A DNA stretch of 64,000 nt from Oricola indica (GTDB lineage: Bacteria > Pseudomonadota > Alphaproteobacteria > Rhizobiales > Rhizobiaceae). Under the pieces are notes generated by a model. It was not told the DNA's origin, did no database searches, and worked only from the letters and a program-made list of their open reading frames with translations. A program made the position numbers and the translations under genes. Shown here in pieces: positions 1 through 8,887 of this stretch. Each line of letters starts with the position of its first letter. Within the stretch, counting starts at the first letter, position 1. The DNA is taken from NCBI RefSeq assembly GCF_019966595.1, contig NZ_JAINFJ010000001.1, positions 558,001-622,000 on the forward strand. The letters are read 5' to 3'.

Positions 1-27
1 ATCACCCTGATCGGACGTCGTTTCCAT
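1..27 (-). CDS. Start of the next gene of the CoA-transferase operon (partial)
   Basis: An ATG on the minus strand shares one base with the TGA stop of the CoA-transferase gene (TGATG junction), the usual sign of translational coupling. Only nine codons (METTSDQGD) lie in the window, so no family can be assigned. In operons of this kind the partner is often a CoA-dependent hydratase or dehydrogenase, but that is only inference. Confidence 0.4.
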
Positions 28-1613
28 CAACGGAACCTGGCGCCCATCTTCTCAGGATTGAACAGGAATTCCGGCATCGTCTTGAGATTCGGCGAAACCT
101 TCAGCGCGAAACCCGCCTTGTCGAGGATATCGGTCTGGATATCCATGCCCGGCGCGATCTCCGTGACCGTGACGCCCTCCGGCAGAAGCTTCATGACGCA
201 TCGCTCGGTCACATAGGTGACATCCTGCCCGCGTTCACGCGCGCGCTTGCCGGAGAACGAGACCTGCTCCAGTTCGCCCGACTCCACCAGCTTGACCACC
301 TTGCCTTCCTTCTCGATCTTCAACTTGCCGTCCTCGACGGCGAGCTTCGCGCCGGCATTGAAGTAGCCGGAGAAGACAATTTTAGCGGCGCGTGTCGTGA
401 TGTCCACGAATCCGCCGGCGCCCGCCGTGACATGCGGCCTGAAGGCGAGCTTGGAGACGTTCACCGACCCGTCGGCGTCGATCTGAAGGAACGAAAGCAG
501 CGACGCATCGAAACCGCCTGCCTGGAAGTAAGTGAACTGCTGCGGCGAGGCGACGAAGGCCTCGGCGTTGGAAGAGCAGCCGAACTTGAAGTCCAGCAGC
601 GGAATGCCGCCGACCGCGCCCTGCTCGATCACCCAGGTGACGTCGCCATGATGGCCTTCCTCGAGGAAGATGCGCGGCACGTTTGCGGAGATACCGAAGC
701 CGATATTGACCGCCCAGCCGGGCTGCAGCTCCAGCGCGACACGGCGCGCCATGACCTTGGCGGCGTCGAATTCCGGCGTACGGAACGTGTCGAGCGGCCG
801 GAACAACTCACCGGAGATCGCCGGGTCGTAGGACGTCGCCGTGGTCTGGAGCTGGTCCTGCGCCTCCACGATATAGTCGACGAGAATTCCCGGCACCCGT
901 ACGTCGTGCGGGCGCAGCGATCCGGACTGCGCGATGCGCTTGACCTGGGCGATCACCTTGCCGCCGCAATTATGCGCCGCAAGCGCCAGTTCCATCGCGC
1001 CGAGATAGGCGCCCTCGTGTTCGAATGTCAGATTGCCCCGCTCGTCGGCGGTCGAGGCACGGATGATCGCCACGTCGGGCTTGATCGACGGGAAATAGAG
1101 CCATTCCTCGCCCTCGAAATCCATCCGGCGCACGATCGCCTTCTCGCGCGCACGCTCGTTCATGGCGCAACCGTCCTGATCCGGATCGACAAAGGTACCG
1201 AGCCCGACCTTGGTGATGACGCCCGGCCGCATGCCGGCCGCCTCGCGCATGATGTCGAAAACGATACCGCTCGGCACGTTGTAGGCCGCGACGCTCTCGT
1301 CGAGGATCATCTGCCAGATTTTCGGGGGCTCGCTGGAAGACGGCCCGGACGGATAGGACCCGCCGATGATCGTGTCGATCAGCCCGTCCTGGGCGAGGTG
1401 GTCGATCCCTTTCGTGCCGAACATGTCGCCCGCAGCGATGGGGTGGATCGTGGTCAGGCCCCGCGGATGACTTTCCTCGGCATAGCGAGCACCGATGGCC
1501 TCGAGCACCAGATCGGGACAGCACAGCCCGCTCGACGAATTGACCGCGACAATCGCGCCGTCGGCGATTACCGCAGCGGCCTCCGAGGCCGTCCTGATTT
1601 TTGATCCCGTCAC
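27..1613 (-). CDS. Acyl-CoA:acetate/3-ketoacid CoA-transferase, fused alpha-beta type
   Basis: A 528-residue family I CoA-transferase with both half-domains in one chain, the size of propionate CoA-transferase/YdiF-type enzymes. It would move CoA from an acyl-CoA to a free carboxylic acid in the cytoplasm through a glutamyl-CoA thioester. The second half carries VIEQGAVGGIP, placing the catalytic glutamate at about residue 330. The first half has the glycine-rich SGL and GTKG segments of the alpha part. The start is GTG with a GGAG about ten bases upstream; a perfect 14-bp palindrome lies 24 bases before it. It forms an operon with a gene starting at the window edge. The true acid substrate cannot be read from the sequence. 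Confidence 0.9.
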   Translation of the reverse strand: MTGSKIRTASEAAAVIADGAIVAVNSSSGLCCPDLVLEAIGARYAEESHPRGLTTIHPIAAGDMFGTKGIDHLAQDGLIDTIIGGSYPSGPSSSEPPKIWQMILDESVAAYNVPSGIVFDIMREAAGMRPGVITKVGLGTFVDPDQDGCAMNERAREKAIVRRMDFEGEEWLYFPSIKPDVAIIRASTADERGNLTFEHEGAYLGAMELALAAHNCGGKVIAQVKRIAQSGSLRPHDVRVPGILVDYIVEAQDQLQTTATSYDPAISGELFRPLDTFRTPEFDAAKVMARRVALELQPGWAVNIGFGISANVPRIFLEEGHHGDVTWVIEQGAVGGIPLLDFKFGCSSNAEAFVASPQQFTYFQAGGFDASLLSFLQIDADGSVNVSKLAFRPHVTAGAGGFVDITTRAAKIVFSGYFNAGAKLAVEDGKLKIEKEGKVVKLVESGELEQVSFSGKRARERGQDVTYVTERCVMKLLPEGVTVTEIAPGMDIQTDILDKAGFALKVSPNLKTMPEFLFNPEKMGARFR

Positions 1614-1636
1614 CGTTTCAACTCCGGCTCGTTAAG

Positions 1637-1650
1637 TAACTAATTAGTTA
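1637..1650. promoter_or_regulatory. Probable TetR operator, site 1
   Basis: TAACTAATTAGTTA is a perfect 14-bp palindrome, 24 bp upstream of the CoA-transferase start and preceded by AAG. It is the best-matching copy of a motif seen six times between 1.6 and 12.8 kb, always upstream of a gene. The local TetR protein (12911-13555) is the likely binder by position. Confidence 0.6.
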
Positions 1651-1790
1651 TATATGTGCCACCGTCGCGCTTCGTGGTCAACAGCGCAATCTGGAATTCA
1701 CAATGCTGCCATCTCCTCCCGCCATGGCTTGGCGCGGCACAATGGACAACGCCGAAACGCTTGCCAAGGCGGAATCAATATCGCTATAAG

Positions 1791-1804
1791 TAACTGAATG
1801 GTTA
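1791..1804. promoter_or_regulatory. Probable TetR operator, site 2
   Basis: TAACTGAATGGTTA, preceded by ATAAG as at site 1, lies 48 bp upstream of the aldo/keto reductase start. The half-sites TAAC and GTTA are intact and the centre is imperfect. An in-frame ATG at 1798 falls inside this site, which argues that translation starts downstream at 1852. Confidence 0.55.
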
Positions 1805-1851
1805 TTTACGGTTGGATGCCGAAAGGCCGCCGACATGAAGGGAGGACATCC

Positions 1852-2670
1852 ATGAATATCTATTTCCAGAAGACCCACCAACGCTCCTTCGGAACCTATC
1901 CGCTGGAAGGCGAGGTGCTGATGAACGCGATCGCCGCGGCGGCCGAAACCGGTTACCGCGCATTCGACACCGCGCAAATGTACGGCAATGAAGCCGAAAC
2001 CGGCGAAGCCCTCGCAGCGACCGGAATCGCGCGCGACGAACTCTGCGTCACGACCAAGGTTCACCCGGATAATTTCGGCGAAGCGGACTTCATGAAGTCG
2101 GTCGAACAGAGCCTGAAATCCCTGCGCATGGACTATGTCGATGCGTTGCTCGTCCACTGGCCCCCGGTCGGCGGCGATATCGCCCCGTCGCTCCGCTTGC
2201 TCCAGCAGGCGCTCGAACGCGGCCTGACGCGCAATATCGGTATCTCGAACTACACCGCGCAGATGATGCGCGATGCGAAATCCATCGTCGATGCGCCGCT
2301 GGTCACCAACCAGGTCGAGTTCCACCCCCTGCTCGACCAGAGCATCCTGCTGCGCGCGGCAAGCGAGACAGGCATTCCGCTCGCATCCTATTCTTCCGTC
2401 GCGCGTGGCGAGGTCTTCAAGTACCCGCAATTCGAGGAGATCGGCCGCGGCTATGGCAAGACGGCCGGACAGGTCGTGCTGCGCTGGATCCTGCAGAAGG
2501 GCGTTTCCGCCAACACGATGTCGACCAAGCCGGAAAACATCCGCGCCAATTTCGACATCATGGACTTCACCCTGTCCAGCATCGACATGGACCGCATCGA
2601 CGCGCTGAACGCCACGAACTACCGGATCGTCGGCAAGGACCTCGTGCCATGGGCGCCGGACTGGGATTGA
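1852..2670 (+). CDS. Aldo/keto reductase
   Basis: A 272-residue cytoplasmic NAD(P)H-dependent reductase of the 2,5-diketogluconate reductase type, interconverting carbonyls and alcohols. The catalytic tetrad of the AKR superfamily is visible: Asp39 and Tyr44 in FDTAQMYGNE, Lys69 in TKVHPDN and His102 in LVHWPP. The C-terminal SxxPxNIRxN-type cofactor segment reads STKPENIRANF. The start chosen has GGGAGGA eight bases upstream; an earlier in-frame ATG at 1798 overlaps the putative operator and lacks a ribosome binding site. It is transcribed alone, divergently from the CoA-transferase, and ends in a strong terminator. The substrate is unknown. Confidence 0.92.
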   Translation: MNIYFQKTHQRSFGTYPLEGEVLMNAIAAAAETGYRAFDTAQMYGNEAETGEALAATGIARDELCVTTKVHPDNFGEADFMKSVEQSLKSLRMDYVDALLVHWPPVGGDIAPSLRLLQQALERGLTRNIGISNYTAQMMRDAKSIVDAPLVTNQVEFHPLLDQSILLRAASETGIPLASYSSVARGEVFKYPQFEEIGRGYGKTAGQVVLRWILQKGVSANTMSTKPENIRANFDIMDFTLSSIDMDRIDALNATNYRIVGKDLVPWAPDWD

Positions 2671-2681
2671 GTCATATCGTG

Positions 2682-2706
2682 ACGCCGGCCTTCGGGCCGG
2701 CGTTTT
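2682..2706. terminator. Bidirectional terminator between convergent genes
   Basis: ACGCCGGCC and GGCCGGCGT form a perfect 9-bp stem around a TTCG tetraloop, followed by TTTT on the plus strand. It separates the aldo/keto reductase from the convergent GMC oxidoreductase gene. Confidence 0.85.
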
Positions 2707-2720
2707 CGTGAGATCGCGGC

Positions 2721-4319
2721 TTACCGGTTGCCGCGCACCAGATCCGATGCCTTCTCGCCGATCATGATGGTCGGCGCATTGGTGTTCGAACCGATCAGGC
2801 TGGGCATGACGGAGGAATCGCAGATGCGGATGCCTTCCAGCCCCCTCACCCGCAGTTCCGGATCGACGACGGCCATCTCGTCCACGCCCATCTTGCAGGT
2901 GCAGGTCGGATGATAGGACGTGCGCCCGTATTGGCGGGCATAGGCCTCGAAATCCGCCTGGCTCTGCACATCGTCATCCGGCAGGTGCATGCGCTTGATA
3001 TACTTCTGCAGCGACGGTTGCCGGAAGATCTCGCGGCTGATGCGGACCCCTTCGGCCGATGTCTTCAGATCGTCAGGCTCGGCGAGGAAATTCGGATCGA
3101 CGATCGGATTGGCCGCCGGATCGGACGATCGCAGCTTGACCGTGCCCCGGCTCTTCGGCCTGAGCGTGTAGGAATTGAGCGTGATGCCCGAGCCGGAAGC
3201 AACGCTTTCAACGCCCTCTTCCGCCCCTGCCCCCGCCAGGAAATGGAACTGCAGATCCGGCATGGGCGCATCGCTGTCGGCATACCAGAACGCCCCGCCC
3301 TCGACGACGTTCGATGTCACCGGCCCCGTACGGAACAGCGCATATTGCAGCCCCGCCCAGGCCATCCAGTGAAGCTTGTTGTATTTGTCGAGGCTGTGCG
3401 GCCCGTTCAGTTCCGCAACGATGTCGATGCCGAAATGGTCGGTCAGGTTCTCGCCCACGCCGGGCAGGTCGTGGACGACATCGATCCCGAGCGCGCGCAG
3501 GTCGTCGGCCGGCCCGATGCCTGACAGCATCATGATCTTCGGCGTTCCGATGGCGCCGGACGTCACCAGGATCTCGCTGTCGGCGCGCGCCGTGCGGATC
3601 TGGCCGTTCTGGGCATATTCCACCCCGATAGCGCGATTGCCCTCGAAGAGAATTCGCGTGACGAGACAACCCGTCTCGACGGTCAGGTTCTTGCGATGAA
3701 GGACCGGGCGCAAATAGCCAACGGCCGCGGAGCAACGCCGCGCATTGCGGATCGTCGTCTGGTAGATACCCGCGCCTTCCTGGACCTTGCCGTTGAAGTC
3801 CGCATTGTAGGGCATGCCGTATTCCTGGCAGGCCTGCACGAAAGCGCGCGCCGTCTTCTGCGGATCGGGCAGGTTGGACACCCCGAGCGGCCCGTCCGTG
3901 CCGTGCCAGTCGCCCGACAGGATCGTGTTGCCTTCGGAGCGCAGGAAATAGGGCTGCACCTCTTCGAACGACCAGCCCTTGCAGCCTTCCTCGTTCGCCC
4001 AGCGGTCGTAATCCGCCGGATTGCCGCGGGTGAAGATCTCGGCGTTGATCGAGCTTCCCCCGCCAATCACCTTCGCCTGCGCATAGGGGATTTCGCGGTT
4101 GTTGGCGTGTTTCTGCGGCGCCGTGGTCAGGCCCCATGTCAACGGCCCGGACGTCATCTTCGCGAAGCCGACGGGCATGTGGATAAAGGGATTGGAATCC
4201 TTGCCGCCGGCCTCCAGCATCAGGACGCGAACAGCCTCGTTCTCGCTCAGGCGGGCGGCGAGCACGCAGCCCGCCGAGCCGCCGCCGACGATTACGTAAT
4301 CATAACCGCCTGCCGCCAT
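2721..4319 (-). CDS. GMC-family FAD oxidoreductase (choline-dehydrogenase-like)
   Basis: A 532-residue glucose-methanol-choline family flavoenzyme, oxidising an alcohol or sugar hydroxyl with FAD. The N-terminal Rossmann motif is YDYVIVGGGSAGC followed by a conserved Glu in LEAGG. The family signature region is around GVGENLTDHFG. The active-site His470 sits in SYHPTCTCKMG and the C-terminal NTNAPTIMIGEKASD closes the FAD site. The ATG shares one base with the stop of the aldehyde dehydrogenase gene; a GTG one codon earlier is the alternative. Coupling to an aldehyde dehydrogenase suggests alcohol to aldehyde to acid oxidation. No signal peptide is visible, so it probably acts in the cytoplasm. 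Confidence 0.93.
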   Translation of the reverse strand: MAAGGYDYVIVGGGSAGCVLAARLSENEAVRVLMLEAGGKDSNPFIHMPVGFAKMTSGPLTWGLTTAPQKHANNREIPYAQAKVIGGGSSINAEIFTRGNPADYDRWANEEGCKGWSFEEVQPYFLRSEGNTILSGDWHGTDGPLGVSNLPDPQKTARAFVQACQEYGMPYNADFNGKVQEGAGIYQTTIRNARRCSAAVGYLRPVLHRKNLTVETGCLVTRILFEGNRAIGVEYAQNGQIRTARADSEILVTSGAIGTPKIMMLSGIGPADDLRALGIDVVHDLPGVGENLTDHFGIDIVAELNGPHSLDKYNKLHWMAWAGLQYALFRTGPVTSNVVEGGAFWYADSDAPMPDLQFHFLAGAGAEEGVESVASGSGITLNSYTLRPKSRGTVKLRSSDPAANPIVDPNFLAEPDDLKTSAEGVRISREIFRQPSLQKYIKRMHLPDDDVQSQADFEAYARQYGRTSYHPTCTCKMGVDEMAVVDPELRVRGLEGIRICDSSVMPSLIGSNTNAPTIMIGEKASDLVRGNR

Positions 4320-5818
4320 CACGACACCCAGGGATCGCGCTTGCCGATCTCGATATGGACCGACTTGATCTGCGTATACTCCTCGACGCCGTAGACGCCG
4401 GCCTCACGCCCCCAGCCCGACTGCTTGAATCCGCCAATAGGCAGTTCCGGCCCGCCGGACAGCGTCGTGTTGACCCAGAAACGCCCCGCGCGCACCCGGC
4501 GGGTGACGTTGAGCGCCTTGTCGATATTCTTCGTCCAGACGCTCGCCGCCAGGCCGTAGACCGTGTCGTTGGCGATGGCGATGGCCTCTTCCTCGGTGTC
4601 GAACGGCATGACCGAAAGGACCGGTCCGAAGATCTCGTCGCGCGCGATCGCCATGTCGCCGGTCACATCGCCGAAGACGGTCGGCGCGATATACTGGCCG
4701 CGCCCGAAATCGAGCTGCTCGCCGCCGCAGACGACCCGGGCCCCCTGCTCGCGTCCCTTGGTGATGTAATCCATGATGGTCTTGTTTTGCGCCGGCGTGG
4801 TGATCGCACCGACCTGCGTTGCCGGATCGAGCGGATCGCCGACCTTGATCTTCTCGAATTTCGAGGCGACGAGTTGCTCGAACTCCTGCGCCACGGACCG
4901 CTCGACGATCAGCCGGCTGCCGGACACGCAGCATTGGCCGGTGTTGAAACCGATCCCGAAGGCGACGCCGTCGGCCGCATCTTCCAGATCGGCGTCGGCG
5001 AAAACGATCTGCGGGTTCTTGCCGCCCAGTTCGAGGCCGAGCTTCTTGAAGTTGCCGGCCGCCGCCTGCACGCAGCTTCGTCCGACCGCCGTCGAACCGG
5101 TGAACGACACCATGTCGATATCGAGATGCTCGGTCATCGCCTGGCCGATGGTCGAGCCCGAGCCGGTGACGACATTGAAGACGCCGTCCGGAACGCCGGC
5201 TTCCTGCAGCACCTCGCCGAGCAGCAGCGTCGTCGCCGACGTCACCTCGGAGGGCTTGGCGACGATGGTGCAGCCGGCAGCAAGGATATAGGGCACCCGC
5301 TCGCACAGGATCAGGAACGGGAAGTTCCAGGGCGTGATCAGCCCGACAACGCCGATCGGCTCGCGCGTGACGAGGCCGAACATGCCGTCGCCGAGATTGT
5401 TGAACGCATCGCCATGCAGCGCCCGGGCTGCGCCCGCCGCATATTCGAACATGCCCGCCGTGCCATCGACTTCCGAGCGCGCCTGGGCGATCGGCTTGCC
5501 GTTCTCCAGCGTTTCCCAATAGGCGATCTCGTCGGCGCGCCGGCGGATGATCTGCGCCACCCGCAACAGCACATTGGCCCGCTCGACCGCCGGAATGCGC
5601 GACCACCGCCCGTCCTCGAACGCCTCGCGCGCCGCCGCGACCGCCATGTCGAGATCGGCCGGGGTGCATTTGACGACCTTGCTCACCGGCACGTCATGGG
5701 CGGGGCTTGACCGTTCGAAGACCTCGCGGTCGCCCGCGGCGATCCACTGGCCCCCGACAAGGAAACCGAATTCCCGCGGCTCGGCGGGAAGCGAAAGGGC
5801 GGGTGCGTTCTTGTCCAT
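4319..5818 (-). CDS. NAD(P)-dependent aldehyde dehydrogenase
   Basis: A 499-residue cytoplasmic aldehyde dehydrogenase of standard length. The active site is complete: Asn163 in PWNFPFLI, Glu263 in LELGGKNPQ and the nucleophile Cys297 in NTGQCCVSG; the cofactor motif FTGSTAVG is present. It is the first gene of an operon with the GMC oxidoreductase, with AGGAG nine bases before the ATG and the third operator-like inverted repeat 35 bp upstream. The pair probably takes a primary alcohol through an aldehyde to a carboxylate. That acid could feed the CoA-transferase encoded upstream, but this is inference from position only. Confidence 0.95.
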   Translation of the reverse strand: MDKNAPALSLPAEPREFGFLVGGQWIAAGDREVFERSSPAHDVPVSKVVKCTPADLDMAVAAAREAFEDGRWSRIPAVERANVLLRVAQIIRRRADEIAYWETLENGKPIAQARSEVDGTAGMFEYAAGAARALHGDAFNNLGDGMFGLVTREPIGVVGLITPWNFPFLILCERVPYILAAGCTIVAKPSEVTSATTLLLGEVLQEAGVPDGVFNVVTGSGSTIGQAMTEHLDIDMVSFTGSTAVGRSCVQAAAGNFKKLGLELGGKNPQIVFADADLEDAADGVAFGIGFNTGQCCVSGSRLIVERSVAQEFEQLVASKFEKIKVGDPLDPATQVGAITTPAQNKTIMDYITKGREQGARVVCGGEQLDFGRGQYIAPTVFGDVTGDMAIARDEIFGPVLSVMPFDTEEEAIAIANDTVYGLAASVWTKNIDKALNVTRRVRAGRFWVNTTLSGGPELPIGGFKQSGWGREAGVYGVEEYTQIKSVHIEIGKRDPWVS

Positions 5819-5852
5819 GTGTCTACTCCTGCATACCTGACCGGCATCTAAT

Positions 5853-5866
5853 TAACTGTATGGTTC
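5853..5866. promoter_or_regulatory. Probable TetR operator, site 3
   Basis: TAACTGTATGGTTC matches TAACTGAATGGTTA of site 2 at 12 of 14 positions. It lies 35 bp upstream of the aldehyde dehydrogenase start, in the only sizeable gap before that gene, so it probably controls the aldehyde dehydrogenase-GMC operon. Confidence 0.5.
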
Positions 5867-5905
5867 GCATGCTGCGGGCGCCAGTCCGGATCGCCGCCGG
5901 GCGCC

Positions 5906-6205
5906 TTATTCTCCGACAGCGCTCATGACCCGCACCTTCAACGGCGTGGCCTGCGCGGCTTCCATTTTCGGCGCCCATTCCGCAAACCAGGGCTGCGCCA
6001 GATGGCGATCGAGATCCGATTGCGAGTTCCAGATTTCGATGATGGTCATGCGGCTATTGTTTTCGGTTTCGCGCCAGAGTTCGTAACGAAGGCACCCTTC
6101 TTCGGCCCGCGAGCGTGAGATGAACTCACGCTCGAACATTGCCGCAAAGGAATCCGCTTCATCCGGCTTGACGTCGAGTTCGACCAGAAGTCTGGCATGT
6201 GTCAT
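5906..6205 (-). CDS. Putative quinol monooxygenase (ABM domain)
   Basis: A 99-residue ferredoxin-like dimeric alpha+beta barrel of the antibiotic-biosynthesis-monooxygenase family (YgiN-like). Typical features are the opening strand ARLLVELDVKPDEADSF, the segment EEGCLRYELWRETEN and the helix-strand containing ERFVMIEIW-type residues, here MTIIEIWNSQSDLDRHL. Such proteins act on quinols or similar aromatics, or only bind them. It lies nine bases downstream of the flavodoxin-like gene, and GGAGG precedes its ATG. YgiN-type enzymes commonly pair with quinone reductases, which fits this neighbour. Confidence 0.82.
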   Translation of the reverse strand: MTHARLLVELDVKPDEADSFAAMFEREFISRSRAEEGCLRYELWRETENNSRMTIIEIWNSQSDLDRHLAQPWFAEWAPKMEAAQATPLKVRVMSAVGE

Positions 6206-6214
6206 GATCGCCTC

Positions 6215-6784
6215 CTACGACGCCAGTTCCCAGAACCGGTTGTACTGCGCATTGAGCGGATGGCATTCCTTGCGGCCGTCCATGTAGTAGCCGACCCATT
6301 CCGCCAGCCGCCTTCCCGCTCTGCGGCACGATTCGATGGCGTGGTCTTCACGCGGCTCACCGGCGACGACGGCGCCGTAATGCAGGCTCTCCTTCTTCGC
6401 CACGTAATCCGTGATCCCGAACACGAAATACCCCATGTTCAGCATCATGGTGGAAAGCGCCTGGCAGGCCAACTCGCCGCCACCGCCGAGACTGCCCGCC
6501 GATGTGAAGGGCACGGCGAACTTGCCGTCCGTCTTGAACCAGATATCCGGCGTCCGGTCGTCCCACCATTTCTTCATGCGCCAGGAGACGCCGCCGAGAT
6601 GGGTCGGGCAGCCGATCGCGATACCGTCGGCCCAGAACACGTCCTCGACCTTCGCGTCATCGACGAAGCGAACGCGCAACTCCATTCCGCCCACCGATTC
6701 CGCGCCTTCACGAACGAAAGGCACCATCGTTTCGGTGAAACGACGGTCGCTATCGGTATCGTATATGATCAGAATTTTCCCCAT
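6215..6784 (-). CDS. Flavodoxin-family protein (WrbA-like NAD(P)H:quinone reductase)
   Basis: A 189-residue cytoplasmic FMN-binding protein. The N-terminal strand KILIIYDTDSD leads into a phosphate-binding loop that is less Ser/Thr-rich than in classical flavodoxins. FWADGIAIGCPTHLGGVSW is the second FMN loop and FTSAGSLGGGGE resembles the WrbA third loop. It is the first gene of a two-gene operon with the quinol-monooxygenase-like gene, with GGAGGGG before the ATG and an operator-like repeat 20 bp upstream. Reduction of a quinone or quinone-like intermediate is the likely role. The exact electron acceptor is not readable. Confidence 0.83.
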   Translation of the reverse strand: MGKILIIYDTDSDRRFTETMVPFVREGAESVGGMELRVRFVDDAKVEDVFWADGIAIGCPTHLGGVSWRMKKWWDDRTPDIWFKTDGKFAVPFTSAGSLGGGGELACQALSTMMLNMGYFVFGITDYVAKKESLHYGAVVAGEPREDHAIESCRRAGRRLAEWVGYYMDGRKECHPLNAQYNRFWELAS

Positions 6785-6803
6785 TGCACCCCTCCACTTT
6801 AAG

Positions 6804-6817
6804 TAACTGTTTATTTA
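6804..6817. promoter_or_regulatory. Probable TetR operator, site 4
   Basis: TAACTGTTTATTTA, preceded by TTAAG and followed by CTTTA, lies 20 bp upstream of the flavodoxin-like gene. The left half TAACT is exact; the right half is weaker. The outer bases (TAAG and CTTTA) extend the symmetry. Confidence 0.48.
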
Positions 6818-6898
6818 CTTTATGGCAGAATTCCCAACCTGCCGCAATCCCGTTGCGCACCACACGATGAAGCGAAACGGGCCCGCCCGCTATCGCGC

Positions 6899-7927
6899 CT
6901 AAATGACAATCTGTGTCTTCAGGTCTCCCGGCCGCGCCGCAAGGCTGTCGAAGGCATCCTGGATCGACGCCAACGGATAGGCGGCGCTGGTGAAGGCATC
7001 GACCTTGAAACGACCATGCGAGAGCAACGTCAGCGCATCGTGCATGTCCTCGCCCATGCCCGCGACGGAGCCCTTGATCGAGTTCTCGCGAAGGATCGTG
7101 TCGAGGATATTGACCGCGACAGTATCGTCGGGCCCAGTCAGGCCGAACGCCGCGACATGCCCACCCGGCCGGATCAGTTCGAAGGCCTGCTTGTAGAGCG
7201 CCGGCAGGCCGACACTTTCGATGACGACATCCGCGCCGCGCCCGCCGGTCCACTCGCGCACCGTCGCCCCGACCGCCGCCGGATCGGTGATCACAACGTC
7301 AGCACCCGCCGCCCGCGCCATGGCGGCGCGCTCTTCCGACAGTTCGACGACGATGATAGGGGCCGCGCCGACCAGCCGCATCATCTGGATATGCAGATTG
7401 CCGATCGGCCCCGCGCCGAGAATGACGACCGATTGCCCGAAAGAAACGCCCGCCTTGCGCGCCGCGCGAACGACGCAGGCCACCGGCTCAACGAGGGCGA
7501 GCAATTCGAATCCGGCGCTTTCCGGCGCCGGGATGACCAGCCGCGCGGGCACCGACACATACTCCGCGAAAGCCCCGTCCCGGGTGATGCCGACCTGCTG
7601 CATCTCGGCGCAGTTGAGGATCTCGTTGCGCCGGCAGTAATAGCAATGACCGCAACCGATATTGATATCCGCGATCACCTTCGCGCCGACCGAGAGATGG
7701 CTGACGTCGCTGCCGACCGTGGCGACCGTTCCGGCAAACTCGTGGCCGGGCACCAGCGGCAGCTTGTCGGCGGCATAGTGACCGTTGAAGATATGGATGT
7801 CGGTTCCGCAGATCCCGCAGCGCTCGACCTTGATCAGCGCATCGCCCGGGCCGACTTGCGGCAGGGGCACATCCTTCACCTCGAATCGTCCGGGCTCGGC
7901 GAGGACAGCGGCTTTCATCGTATCCAT
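6899..7927 (-). CDS. Zinc-dependent alcohol dehydrogenase (MDR superfamily)
   Basis: A 342-residue medium-chain dehydrogenase of the sorbitol/threonine dehydrogenase type, oxidising a secondary alcohol with NAD(P). The catalytic zinc site shows in CGICGTDIH and PLVPGHEFAG; the structural zinc cysteines are in NIGCGHCYYCRRNEILNC; the nucleotide-binding motif is VILGAGPIGNLH. It is the last gene of the CUT2 sugar-transport operon, ten bases after the permease, with AGGGAGG before the ATG. An oxidation step on the imported polyol or sugar is the obvious reading, though the substrate is unknown. Confidence 0.93.
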   Translation of the reverse strand: MDTMKAAVLAEPGRFEVKDVPLPQVGPGDALIKVERCGICGTDIHIFNGHYAADKLPLVPGHEFAGTVATVGSDVSHLSVGAKVIADINIGCGHCYYCRRNEILNCAEMQQVGITRDGAFAEYVSVPARLVIPAPESAGFELLALVEPVACVVRAARKAGVSFGQSVVILGAGPIGNLHIQMMRLVGAAPIIVVELSEERAAMARAAGADVVITDPAAVGATVREWTGGRGADVVIESVGLPALYKQAFELIRPGGHVAAFGLTGPDDTVAVNILDTILRENSIKGSVAGMGEDMHDALTLLSHGRFKVDAFTSAAYPLASIQDAFDSLAARPGDLKTQIVI

Positions 7928-7937
7928 CGCAGCCTCC

Positions 7938-8879
7938 CTATTTGACGATCCGCATCTTGCTGCGGTCGATGGTCAGCGCGATCGCGGCGATCAGCACGAG
8001 GCCGAACACCATCTGCTGCTGCGTGGCGTCGATCTCGAAATACAGCATGCTGGAGCGGATGACCGCGACGATCAGCGTGCCGATCAGCGTGTTGACCACA
8101 CCGCCGACGCCGCCGGTGAGCGGCGTTCCGCCGACAAGCACCGCCACGATGGCCGGCAGAAGGAAGCCATTGGCGATCGTCGGCGATCCGCCCGACAGTT
8201 TCACCGAGAACAGCAGCCCGGCGATCGCGGCGAGCATGCCGGACAGTGCGAACGCCATGATCTTGACCCGCGCGACATTGATACCGGACGCCACCGCCGC
8301 AGGCTCTCCGGCGCCGACCGCCTTGAGCGCGCGCCCGAAGGTCGTCCGGTTCTGCAGGAACACCGCCGCGAGCACGAGCACGCCGCCGACGAAAATCTCG
8401 TGGGGAATGCCGAAGGAGTTGCCGACCATCCAGCCGAAGGACGCGTCGCGCATTTCCGCGTTCATGTAGAGCGCACGCTGGCCGGAAAGATACTGGCCCG
8501 CCGAATAGGCGATGCCGCCCACGGCCAACGTCGAGACGAAGGAGGGAACCAGCAGACGGGTCGTCACGAAGCCCGAAAGCGCGCCCAGCCCCAGCCCGGC
8601 GACGACGCATATCAGCGCCGCCCCGACACCGAACACCGGCAGCGCAACGGTCGCGATGACCGTCGTCATATTGGCCACCGACTGCGCCGAAAGATCGATG
8701 CCGCCGATATAGATCGCGAAGGTCATGCCGAGCGCCATGATGAACAGCGGCACGATGTCGGCGGCCATGTTGATCAAATTGTGCGGCCGCAGGAAGTTCG
8801 CATCCGCCATCCCGACAATGGCGACCAGCAGTACAAGCGTGATCCAGGGCAGATGAGTTTTGATGCGTTCGAAGCTCAT
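7938..8879 (-). CDS. CUT2-type sugar ABC transporter permease
   Basis: A 313-residue RbsC-like inner-membrane permease with about eight to ten hydrophobic helices, beginning MSFERIKTHLPW. The family segments IYIGGIDLSAQSVANM and VGGTPLTGGVGGVVNTLIG are present. The start at 8879 has GAGGG eight bases upstream and sits eight bases after the ATPase stop; longer in-frame versions would run into the ATPase gene. It is the second permease of the operon and pairs with 10404-11369, so the transporter probably uses a heterodimeric channel. Confidence 0.92.
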   Translation of the reverse strand: MSFERIKTHLPWITLVLLVAIVGMADANFLRPHNLINMAADIVPLFIMALGMTFAIYIGGIDLSAQSVANMTTVIATVALPVFGVGAALICVVAGLGLGALSGFVTTRLLVPSFVSTLAVGGIAYSAGQYLSGQRALYMNAEMRDASFGWMVGNSFGIPHEIFVGGVLVLAAVFLQNRTTFGRALKAVGAGEPAAVASGINVARVKIMAFALSGMLAAIAGLLFSVKLSGGSPTIANGFLLPAIVAVLVGGTPLTGGVGGVVNTLIGTLIVAVIRSSMLYFEIDATQQQMVFGLVLIAAIALTIDRSKMRIVK

Positions 8880-8887
8880 GACATCCC

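Noticed and set aside
432-1604. Long plus-strand frame opposite the CoA-transferase, and similar long opposite-strand frames elsewhere
   Set aside because: High-GC DNA leaves long antisense frames open; these show no family motifs, no ribosome binding sites and Arg/Ala/Asp-rich shadow composition.
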